Below are positions 46,140 to 56,372 of a stretch of DNA of 60,000 nucleotides, piece after piece. How positions within the stretch are numbered: position 1 is the first letter of the stretch; every line of letters starts with the position of its first letter. Below the pieces are notes generated by a model that was not told the DNA's origin, searched no databases, and was given only the letters and a program-made list of their open reading frames with translations. Source of the stretch: Polytrichum commune (Eukaryota; Streptophyta; Polytrichopsida; Polytrichales; Polytrichaceae); assembly GCA_950295325.1 (NCBI GenBank), contig OX485803.1, positions 10,790,001-10,850,000 of the forward strand. Reading direction: 5' to 3'. Position numbers and translations under genes: made by a program.

Positions 46140-48050
46140 TAGATTATTTCTCTGCTTTTCCACCTTTCCCATAGTAGGCGCCAAGACTCTTTACCCCATT
46201 TCATAGCACTCCAAATTAGCCCCGAGGTGAATTTCACCGCAGTTAAAACCCCCAGCTCCATGGTTAGAATTTTACCAGCTTCTCTGTGGTTTCTACCGCT
46301 CCTCTGTCTCCGCGGAAGAAGATCAGTTTTTTCTCAGTTTAGAGTTTCGCGTCTTCGAATGCAGCTGCAGATCCACAAGATACGTTACTTATTCGCCGTT
46401 TTTGAAATTTAAAGTTCGTGAATGTCTAAGATGGTACCTTGATGGTCACGTCATCGTGAAACGCATGTGGAAGGGCCACGCAATGTGACGAAGCAGATCG
46501 TTGAAGATTGACGAGACTTCATCAATGCAAAAGGTTGTGCGTCCCTGATGTTGTGGACTAAAAAGTTGTTGCGTGCAGCAACGAGGATTACTTACCATAG
46601 TGTGGCACAAGCCTTGCGGATTTCTTGGAAGACATGAGGATTTGAGGAAAATTGTCGCGAGTTGAAGAACGAGACAGAAAGGCTGTCACGAGTTTAAATG
46701 AGTACAATGTAGCTCTGGAGTAAATCCATAAGGTCTCCATGGCTGATCATACTGCGCCACCTACACTTTGCTCGAAGAAATAGAGTCATCGTAACCGACG
46801 CACTCTGCATCATCGGTGTGCTGGATCTTATTCATGACACGATGCCTGCGATATGCAACCGTTGGCGTTCAGAAACGCCAAACACATCGAATATTCTGCT
46901 AATTACAGTGTCTTTGGAATGGGAGACATAGAAATGCGAACACCACCGACTTTCATGAAATCCAATGCAACCCTGTGGAGGAAAGGCCATTGCTGCGTTT
47001 GCTGTGTCAACCGTTGATATCAAAATTACATAAACGTTCCCGTTGTCGAGGGCACTGTACAGAGTCGAACCTAGACCTAACTGCAACCTGTCCGCGAATC
47101 TTCGGAGATGCAAGTTGCGTGTGGAAAACCAAACTTGCAACATCGCAGGCATGAAGACAAAAAGATTGAGAGCCCAGTACATGGAGAGAACACCATCAAA
47201 GTTCCTAAAACACGACGCCCAATGCATTTCCGGATCTGCTGCGTACACTAGTTGAGCCTCCTACTGTCTAATAATGCACTCCGCAGAGTCGCACGTAGAC
47301 CTAACCGCACGAAAGTAAAATTTCCACCACACAGAAACACATCGAATTTCATGAACTCCGATGCCAAATGCGATATTCCCAATGCAACCTCATGGAGATC
47401 TCAAGGCCATAGCTACGTCTGCCGTGTCCACAATCGACAATGAAGCCCTAGTGGAGTACACTTGGTCATATGCACATCAAATCTCATGAACTCCGACGCC
47501 AAATGCAATATTCCCAATGCAACCTTATGGAAATACCAAGGCCATATCTGCTGCGTCTGCCGTGCCCACTACCGTCGACAGTGAAGCCCTGGTGGAGTAC
47601 CTTCAGTCGAATGCGCTCTACAGAGCGGTCGACCTGCGACCTAACCGCAGCAGCCTGTCTTCCAATTTCCGGAGATGCCAGTTCCGTGTAGACAAGCGAA
47701 AGTTCAACATCGGAGGGATGAAGGGCAAGAAACGGCCTGCGCAGGTCCGCCGGAACTGGAAGCAGGCGCAACAAAAGAGGACCTGGAAACACGGATCCGT
47801 GGTGGCACCGCCGCGACGAGGAGGCCGCGGATCCCTGCGAGCTCGCAACCAGCGACGTGAGACGGTGAGTGCGAAGAAAGCACGCAAAACCCTAATAGCT
47901 TGTGTTGAAACGTTCCTTTTCCTTCTCTATTATTATTATTATATGTTATGTATTCAATTTTGTATATGCAGCCAGGCTCCTCATAACAACACACTAACGG
48001 TATCCTATGCTTTATTCATTGATTTGTTGCATCAAAAGCTATGAGTGGGG
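46140..48050 (+). pseudogene. Degenerate, internally repeated gene-like region, unrecognised
   Basis: Composition changes from AT-rich to mixed, and a leader-like CT-rich stretch lies at 46140-46330. Three diverged units follow, near 46932-47260, 47260-47475 and 47475-47870. Each carries AATGCAACC and GTGTC/TGCC.AC.C.TCGA blocks, and two keep a related protein sense. Unit 1 reads ALYRVEPRPN..LSANLRRCKLRV; unit 3 reads ALYRAVDLRPN..LSSNFRRCQFRV; unit 2 has ALRRVARRPNR, then a deletion. Unit 3 is open for 175 codons (47517-48044) and includes a possible GT-AG intron (GTGAGTGCG at about 47861 to TATATGCAG at about 47971). Stops break the preceding part. A MITE begins at 48065, possibly removing the 3' end. 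I do not recognise the family. Confidence 0.35.
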
Positions 48051-48064
48051 CTTTCATGAAACTT

Positions 48065-48418
48065 AAGGTATGTGGGTGTTATTTGGTTCGTTTCTTCATG
48101 TTCTCCGACTTCTAAATTGACACAACAAAACTCGTGTTGCATGAACATATCTACGATGAAACATCTGCAAAAACCGGATTGAAAATCGTACCTTTCTTGA
48201 TTTAGTGAATGCTTGTTGATTTCTTCGTTAGATACATAGACATTCCCAATTGTGTTCGATGTTGAGTGTAGAGTATTATTAGTATTTGAAGACATGGTCC
48301 AATCTCTCTTTAAACATTTATCCTTATGATGTTTGCTCTTTGATCTTCACCAAACCATGTATCAATCGAACCTAGAGGTTTGATTAAGAAAACGAGCCAC
48401 ATAAGACCCGTCTACCTT
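48065..48418 (+). mobile_element. Dispersed TAAGGTA-family MITE copy
   Basis: Left TAAGGTATGTGGGTGTTATT and right ATAAGACCCGTCTACCTTA are imperfect inverted repeats (TAAGGTA.G.GGGT.TTA..TGG.TCGT). This is the best-preserved member here and defines the family boundaries. About 354 bp, non-coding. Confidence 0.7.
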
Positions 48419-51274
48419 AACGTACACAACAAAATGTCTTGGAATGATTGATCGGTTGGGAACGGAAGGCTTGAAATGCTTATTGCAAGTTATGAGGTTG
48501 GTCCATTGGGGTTTGAAATTCACTACAATATGTGAAGTTATAACAAACACTTTGAAAGGTCCATATGCTTTTCTTGAGCATAAATTGTGAACCATATTGC
48601 TTTGGGGCTTTCATGTTCACAACCAAAAAAAATATCCTAAGACGGTTGTATGGTTGAGAAGGAAGGGTCGACCTTCGTACTACAAGTTGTGATGTGAGAC
48701 TCTGGTCCATTTGGTTCTTCAAATTAAGGCAATGGGCGAAGTTGTAACAAACGCCTTTTAGAGATGCATATAGTTTTCTCAGGCAAAGTCTAAAACAATA
48801 AGTGATGGATCAATCCACTAGAAGATAAATTTGTTCGAGTTTGTGAGGTTTGGTATTTGTGTGAACTAAATATGAGATAAAGTACCGAGTACTTAATTGT
48901 TCCATGTGGATCGAACGGATCTTGCTTTCGATCCTTACAATTGGATAGATGGATATGAACATTGGTTCTCACTAGAGCAAGCATGAATGAAAAGCCTCTT
49001 CGTCCACCCCTTTTTGGGGGTGCACTCTATCCTAGGCACATAAATTTATTCTCTTCGTAATCTAAGCACGTGTATTCATCTATGACAATGAACTAAACAT
49101 AATACGTGTTAATAATAGGTGTCTATGACATGTCACAATTGGGCTAGAGCTCCATGACATCCGAGTAAATCCACTAGGTTCTCGAAGTGGTGTAGTGAAA
49201 CGCAAACTTTTTCCTCCAAGAATGACCGATAGTAAGCTCACTTGGTTTCATTTTGAGTACATTTGGGTTGATTAGAAGACTTAATGGTTTCACAATGGTC
49301 TGCATGTGTGAGAGAGGCCGATTGGCATTGGGCTACGAGATTGGCATCTCAACAACATTTGGGGATTGGATTGGTAAGTTAGGTCACATTATTGCACGAT
49401 GATTTAGAGAGTTCGACAGCATGTTCACTTTTAGAATGTTTAAGACATGTGGGCCTTATTTGGTTATTTGTTCTCGTTTGCTACATTATGCTACTTGGAT
49501 TTGTGAGGTTCAAATTTGCGTGCATCCTCAAATGCATAAGAAGAAGCTATGGTAATTCTCATAAAGGGTTGGAGCTAATGTCACGTTGTTATGAATTATC
49601 AAAGTCCACTAACGGTGAACCATAAAAAGGTCGCACATGTCCTCCCAAGCATGTGGATTACTAAACCTAAGATGGTTAACAAATTCTAAGCGCGTAGTCC
49701 AACCTCTTATGAGCAAATGTGTTTGTGATGTTTGTTCTCAAATCTACACCTAACCACCCACCACTCAAATATAGATGCACGATCAACCAAATAAGCAAAC
49801 TAGGGTCACTTTATCTTAGAGTGAGTGAGCCATGATTGAAATAAGTTCACTTACCTCACATTCATAACATTCAGTAGTACTTCTTAGCCCGGTTGGTCCC
49901 TTTCTAAAAGAGAAGAGGCCACATAGTACCTGCCGGGGCCCTTGAATTGGGAGAATATGAGCTCAATTATTCGGTGAGGTGTCAAGCATGCAACATGCAC
50001 GTCTACCGATGATTTTTCCCTTGTATAATTTCATACCATTTTCAATATATAGGATCCACATAGTTGTTTCTCTCTGGATAGAGTAGATAATATCGAGGCT
50101 ACACACTGTTCATTTTGCAAGGATGCCCCAAAGTAAGTGGAAAACAACTCTTCCCAAACTCCTTGCACTAGGGTAGCAACACCCTAGTGTTGAGGAATGT
50201 TATGTTTTTGTCATATAGTCAAGAATCTTTAGATTTTGCCATGTGTTCACATTTCCATGATGTTTGAGAACAACTTGGCATTGACTCTTCTACAATAAAC
50301 CAAACTACCATGTGGGGTGGGGTTTGCTTCCCCAAAATTTCCATGCGTAGAATTTTCAACCCGTACGAGTGATGTTGACCGAACTCCAAAAACATGAGGA
50401 GTCCAAGTTTATATGTTTGATATGAAAATGCATGCTTACCGCATTTCAACTTGATATTTTTTTTTATTGTTGTTGTGTTTCTTCCCCTTTGGGTGAGAGA
50501 ACTAGGGAAAGAAGAGGAGGACAATGACCAAGACTTTTTTTTGTGAAAACCACGCCTCTTGACCTTTTTTAGGACTTGGACCCTAAGTCGTGGCCGAGCA
50601 TATGCTGTTCCGGGGTTTTAATGTATTTAGGTGGCGGCTGCTATAGGAATCATTCCATTGTCAAGCACTCGTACACCGGAAAGAATTTTAAGTGAAAATC
50701 GAGTCGCCGAGAGTCCACCTCTATGAAGTTGAATCAAGAGCCTCCGGAAATGTCAATGAACTTCTCCTTCTTTTTTCTTTTTTTTCATGTACAGCTCCAA
50801 TCGTGAAATTGTCCCCGAATCCGAGGAAGGGGGAAAACCCTAAACTCGTGACGCACAATTTCGTATGCGATGGTCGAAACACTTTGAAAAAAGCCGACTA
50901 CTTTAGCATCAACACAGGCATCTGCAATCACAAAATCGTGAATGTGCAGCCCTCCTCATCAAGGATTTTCTCTTTAAAAAAAGTATTACTTTGTTTTAAG
51001 GGAAAACAGTTGGAGTTTCTGTGGCTTTTGAACCCTTTTTTCTTTGCTATCCCAAAGGTCAAGGGGAAGCATGGGTGGTACTTTTTTTCCCCCTGTGTGT
51101 GTGGACTTTGTGTGGCCCCATCTCGTTGCATTTTATGTGCCATAACAACATCGTTGACAAACCAGATTCCCAAGGCAAGCAAACCAGAAGTTGTGGAAGT
51201 TGTATAAGTTAGGGTTGGGGACCTCGCACACCGGCCCCCATTCGCCTTCAATCTTGAAACTAGCAAACGTTTGG
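48419..51274. other. Spacer
   Basis: Two loosely similar segments (about 48435-48600 and 48645-48780, sharing GGTTGGGA/GGTTGAGAAGGAAGG, AAGTTGTAACAAACGCC and TTTTC) suggest an old direct duplication. About 49680-49830 is a TAAGGTA-family fragment. A 171-codon + frame at 50692-51207 has no known domain. Region 50570-51200 is less AT-rich and contains an AAACCCTAAA box. Confidence 0.4.
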
Positions 51275-51669
51275 AAACTCATGTTTAAGCTTCGTGGGTG
51301 CTGTTCAAATCTGGTTGTTGTTCTCTATCTTCTACTGATTAGATTGACGTTTTCAAAGTTGTGTTGCATGAATGAATGTATGATGAAGCATCCACAAAAA
51401 TCACATTGAAAATCGGACTTCTCTTAGTTTGGTCATGGTTTTATGAAAATACGTGTTTGTTGATTCCTTAACTGAATACATAAGTCATCTCAAATGTGTT
51501 CAATATTAATGAAATTTGAAAGACGGAGTCCAATCTCGTTTAGACACGTGTCTTGATGGTGTTTGTTTTTTCTTTGCTCCTCTTGCCTCACCTCTAACCA
51601 CACACCGATGATATACAGGTGTCCGATTAAGAAAAGTAACGAGATAGCACCCGCGTACCTTAAAACCTA
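51275..51669 (+). mobile_element. Diverged TAAGGTA-family MITE copy
   Basis: Blocks CGTGGGTGCTGTTCAAATC, GTGTTGCATGAATGAATG, TTGTTGATTCCTTA, GAGTCCAATCTCGTTTAGAC and CACCCGCGTACCTTA lie in family order. Confidence 0.6.
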
Positions 51670-51984
51670 CATTACCTTACAGACTGTAAAGTCTCTCAGA
51701 TTCACTCTTTGTTTCCATCACGTCACTCAAAGTTACATGGAGACTCAACAAAATGTCAACTTCGCACTGAAGCTCACATTGAGTGAGCTCACAAAAACTT
51801 TAGTAACAAGCTTGCAGATTCGCACCTTTATCTACTACACATGAATGGTAGCATCACATCCTATTTGGAGTTACCCCAGTGTGGAAAAAATAAAATAAAA
51901 CAAAAAATAACAGATAAGCAAACTTTGGAACATTTGTGCAACATGTTTAGTCTAATTTTGTTTAGTGATAAACAACATTTTGAG

Positions 51985-52321
51985 GCCCCGGGTTAGATCA
52001 CATCTTCATTCAGTTGGGCCCCGCCCCTCCCATGCCTCCTTTGTTGCCTGGTCTTCCTGCCCACACTTGCGTGGGAACTCCTCCTCATCAAGAACCAATG
52101 TGACAAATATCCGGTCAAAATTACAAATATTCAAGTTGGCATCACTTTCATTGTTTCCAAGTTAATTGATGGGTTCCTTCACATGCCAAAGGAGCTTGAT
52201 GGCTTAATCAGTCCCAACGAGGAAGAGTTCCCACGCAGGTGCAGGCAAGGTGACCGGGCAGTGAAGGAGGCATAGGAGGGGTGGGGTCCAGCTGAATGAA
52301 CATGTGATCTAGCCCGGGCCC
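51985..52321. mobile_element. hAT-type MITE with exact 8-bp target duplication
   Basis: 337 bp flanked by ATTTTGAG at 51977-51984 and 52322-52329. The arms, about 110 bp each (GCCCCGGGTTAGATCACATC on the left, complement GGGCCCGGGCTAGATCACAT on the right), are diverged inverted repeats covering most of the element. An 8-bp duplication points to hAT. GC-rich against an AT-rich background. Confidence 0.85.
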
Positions 52322-52341
52322 ATTTTGAGTAGAACATTAGA

Positions 52342-52507
52342 ACATTGATCATCCCAATTAGTGCGTGTTACATTTCAAAGTTACATAATACGATAATGTC
52401 TAACTCATGCGTTCGATTTCCACTAACGAAAGTTCAATAGGTTGTTCGGACATTATTGCATTGTGTAACTTGAGACAGTAACACACACTAATTGGGATAA
52501 TCAATGT
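52342..52507. mobile_element. MITE with TATCCCAATTAGTGCGTGTTA ends, copy 2
   Basis: Left ACATTGATCATCCCAATTAG and right CTAATTGGGATAATCAATGT pair almost perfectly, and the arms extend to about 75 bp. It begins 20 bp after the hAT-type element and belongs to the family at 26329-26551. Confidence 0.7.
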
Positions 52508-53079
52508 AGTAGAATTATGTAATCCAATTAGGGGTTTATTAAATCGATCACATAATTTGTTAAGACGGCCACATATGTGTTGCGCGGTCCACTAGCTTAT
52601 CAAACTTAGATTTTTTTTTATTGCACACATGAAAAGGGACAAGGTATCAACTTCGTAATACAAACTAATAAACTTGACCAACTCGGATGACAAGTCAAAG
52701 CCTTAGTTGACACTGTACACGTTCATTGTTTAACCAACATGTGATCAGTTTAACAATGATATTACATAATACTATAAATATATAGTGAAGTACACAACTT
52801 TCTAATCTTTCAGAAAACGTACCTGTAGAAATGGGTCAAATGTAAGACTAAAGGTAACTTATAACTATAGTTACACATACATGTCTGAATTTGGAGCTAC
52901 ATAAAGGTATGTAATATTTTTTCTACAAGTCAAGATAAAATCAAGGAAGCGCTCTAGCATGGATTTGGGTCACCCAAATCCAATGAAACTTAACCCTATT
53001 ATGGGAAGGGTGTTTTGTCATTTGGCCCTAATACAAAGGAGAGATCCCTATCAAGGTGGATGCAAATACCTAGGTATGA
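52508..53079. other. AT-rich spacer
   Basis: No gene or bounded repeat recognised. Confidence 0.45.
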
Positions 53080-53400
53080 GGTAGATGGGTCTTAAATGGT
53101 TACCATTTTTCTAACCCAACCCACTTCTCCAAGGATGTTGAGACATGCAATTAAGTATACGATGGTTAGGAAATCTAGATTGAGGTTGTGGCCACTTTCC
53201 TCATGGGCGCAGAGACCCCCACCTCAATTGAGTCGACGATCGAGCCTAGAACGGTTATCATATTTTGAACATGCAATCGAGTCTCTTCCAAAACACCTTT
53301 TCTCTTTGGTATCCGTTCTTGGGGCCACACCAAACACACATTTTACTCAAATATATATAAGTGTCCAAATAAGAAGCAACGAAAGAGTTGGTTGTCTACC
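53080..53400 (-). mobile_element. TAAGGTA-family copy, reverse, diverged
   Basis: Opens GAGGTAGATGGGTCTTAAAT, the complement of the family right end. AACATGCAATCGAGTCTCTTCC and CTTTGGTATCCGTTC blocks follow, in an order suggesting rearrangement. Confidence 0.45.
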
Positions 53401-53675
53401 TTTTGCCTGGATTTTACTGCCCATGAAGTGAGGTTTCCTCATCACATCTTATAGTTCGATCTGGCAAGCATATCCTCCCCCTCTTGTTTTATTGAAGTAT
53501 CTAAACTTTAAGTTTGCCGGTAGAAGACTGGGGAAGTTAACACAACACAAGCCTTTCCCGAATCCCCATGCCCACCCATGATGTTCGTTATTTGTTTATT
53601 TATAATTTCAATAAAGTGGTGGAGTTTAGTAGGTCCATAGGCTGCCGGACCAATAACCCCCTAACAAGAGTTCAA

Positions 53676-54179
53676 GTGCCACTTCACACACGAGACTGAG
53701 AGCCCGTGACCATTACACTTCGAGCACTCTCATTGGTGGAAAAGGCGGAGCCGGTCCAAGTTCGCTTCACACTACGCTTGAGGGACCAACGGAGCACGTG
53801 AATGCAAGATGGATGTAAAGTCTACATGGATTCCTACATGGCATCGAATGAATCACGTTTCATGTCACTTGGACTATTTCCAAAAACCATCTCTTGGAGG
53901 TAGGCCGAACATAAAACCGGGAGACCATAGCACTTTGAACGCTCCCAACCATTGATTTATTTTATTTTATTTTTATTATGTGTGAAGATCCGCATGAATA
54001 GAAATTCATTGAAATAGCATTTGGTTAAGGGCCCAGTCACATATGACTTCACACTACACTTGAGGGTCCATGACCACACTACATGCTTTTGGAGGTGTGT
54101 TGGGACGACCTTTGGACACTTTCTTTTGGGCTCTCATAATTTCACGGTCACGGCTCTTGGCTCATGTGTGAGGTGGCCC
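53676..54179. mobile_element. Harbinger/Tourist-type MITE, copy 3
   Basis: Left GTGCCACTTCACACACGAGA, right CTCATGTGTGAGGTGGCCC, followed by TAA. The interior matches 20900-21400 in reverse orientation. An internal TTCACACTACACTTGAGGG repeats the end motif. 504 bp. Confidence 0.8.
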
Positions 54180-54182
54180 TAA

Positions 54183-55317
54183 GTGGGACCAAATACAAAT
54201 ACATTAAATAAGAATAGCGGAACTGTGTGTATGTTAGTATATGTCATCACTGGAGTGACAAACGGTGGTTGGTCTCCTACCCTTTTTCTCCAAGGCTCCT
54301 AAATGGTTAGGGTTTAGTTGGGTATATGCAAACTCAAATATTATTGCTCCATATGTATTATATATATACGTTGTTATGGAGAATTTGAAGTTGGTTGACA
54401 TAGTATTGTTCCACATGTTTAATACATATTGATTGATTGATTGATTTCCGTTTTGGAGCATTTGTTGGTTGACAAATGTGTCCATGCATGGACTAACTTA
54501 ACTTACAACACCCTCTCATGGTCCCAATAACAAAATTTAAAAATCGATATATGTTAGTTGTGATGGCCTCTATTGCATGTAATTCCATGTCCATGTCATG
54601 TCATGTCACCCTATTGTAGTGCGACAAATTAATCTGCACCCATACCCTAAATGGCTAGAAATTAATTACAACCTAGCTACTATGTTGTAGATAATCCCCT
54701 CTTCAATTGACCCCTAACCCCCTTCCCTTTTCATGGGGATGTAACGAACATGGACAATATCGTTGAAAAACATCCTTAATTGACATGGGATGAACAGAGT
54801 GTCAAGATAGGGAGGGGATGCAAATTGTGCTTGATGGATAGATGACCTTTGGATGATAGATTGGATATAATTGACCATCATCCATACAACACGTGAGAAA
54901 TAAACTTGTTGATGAATGTCACATGACATTCATTAACTTTGCCTGTGGAGTTTAACAATTCCCAGTGAGTATCAGCCCAATATTGAATATCTTTCATCAC
55001 AATCACAAGGGACACCTGCAATTGCATGGGTGTAGTATAATCATGCATCCACTACTTACATCGATACGTGCATTTAGGTTGCTTCAAATATCTATTACCA
55101 CATTAACCGAATCACACTAACAATGTTTGTGTAATAGTTGCTATATGGATGAATGAACAAAGTTAAAAGTATTCATGAACCTGATTTTTGATCACAAGAT
55201 AATTTGCAAGGGGGTAACCTATTTGCACATGCACCAGTAAGTGTAGCAAGTGTCCCGCTGTCTCCATGCCATGGGAGAGAGAGCACTACCATGAACGAAA
55301 ATCATCCACATTAGCAT
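54183..55317. other. Spacer upstream of the DHHC gene
   Basis: An ATTGATTGATTGATT run lies near 54430. No gene recognised. Confidence 0.45.
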
Positions 55318-55795
55318 ATGGATGGATGTATTCCAGAGGAGTAATCAATCCCCAGCCTAGATTTCCCCTCTACTCCTTTGGAAAAGCTATGTAGCGGATG
55401 GAATGGGTAATGGGAAAAAGATGACATTCACCCCCATATGATAGGATGTACTATGGGCGAAACTAAATGCAGGGAATGGACCCTATAGGACATCCCATAT
55501 CGGATGAAAACCTGGCAGATATGGATGAATTCATCCTCCAAGTGAAGCGTGGTGAACATGGGAATGGGTGGATGATATTTATAAACAGATGAATGTCTTC
55601 CAGGTAGATTTCCCTCCAGCTTTTGGGAAAGCCTATGGTGCGGATGAAACGGGTACGTAAAAAGGATGACATCCGGCCATCTGATGGATGTACTATGGGC
55701 GAAACTAAATGCACAGAATCGACCCAATAGGACATCGCATGTTGGATGAGAAGCTGGCAGATATGGACGAACGACTTCCAGTTTGAACAGGAGGG
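55318..55795 (+). repeat. Tandem duplication (about 240-265 bp) upstream of the DHHC gene
   Basis: Copy 1 is about 55318-55560 and copy 2 about 55586-55795. They share GTACTATGGGCGAAACTAAA, TAGGACATC, CTGGCAGATATGGA, TAGATTTCCC.TC and GATGACAT. They sit about 580 bp before the start codon, directly before the GC-rich leader. Confidence 0.75.
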
Positions 55796-56372
55796 CGAAT
55801 GAATGTCGTCGGCGGACATTCGTCCGCTTTGGGTGCATCGTTGGCTACCAGACTGGCTGGCCCCGCAATCGCGCGGTGGGGCTGCGAGGGGGAGCGAGGC
55901 GTTCGGGGGAGTGGGGTTTGCTCAGGCACGCTGAGCTCTCGCATTTCCATCGCAACCTCTTCCAACGCGACGCGACGCGAGGGGCGTTCTCCATTTCCCA
56001 TTTCCTCTTTCTCGGCTGGTCCACAAGGCAAGGATGGTCAGGCTTCGACTCTCGAGGCCTGGGAGGATGGCGGGGCGAACAGCCCTCGATCTCTCGCACA
56101 GCAGCAGGGTTTGCAAGGGGTGACCGACTTCGGAGAAAGGGGTTACGGTGGCAAATGGCGAGAGAGGAAGAGGGATTGCCTTTAACAAAGGAGTGAGTGA
56201 GTGAGTGAGTGAGTGAGGGGAGGAAGGGAGGGGGGGAAGGGAGGGAGGGAGGGGGGGAAGGGAGAGAGTGAGGGAGTGAGTAAGTGAGAGAGAGAGAGAG
56301 GGGAGTGGAGCGAGGGAGCAAGCGCGGTTTGGCAGGGTTTGGTGCCTGGCGCGATGAGGTAGAACGGGTTAT
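55796..56372 (+). promoter_or_regulatory. GC-rich promoter/5' leader region of the DHHC gene with (GAGT)n tract
   Basis: Composition becomes GC-rich at about 55796 and stays so to the start codon. A (GAGT)7-like run at 56191-56217 leads into a purine-only tract (GGAAGGGAGGG, then GAGAGAGAGAG) to about 56300. A two-codon upstream ORF (ATG AGG TAG) lies at 56354-56362, in a different frame, 10 bp before the main start. Several long overlapping frames here on both strands follow from base composition. No transcription start can be fixed. Confidence 0.5.

Noticed and set aside
50692-51207. 171-codon open frame on +
   Set aside because: No domain, many Cys/Phe/Lys runs from T- and A-rich stretches, and an equally long frame on the opposite strand; no splice context.
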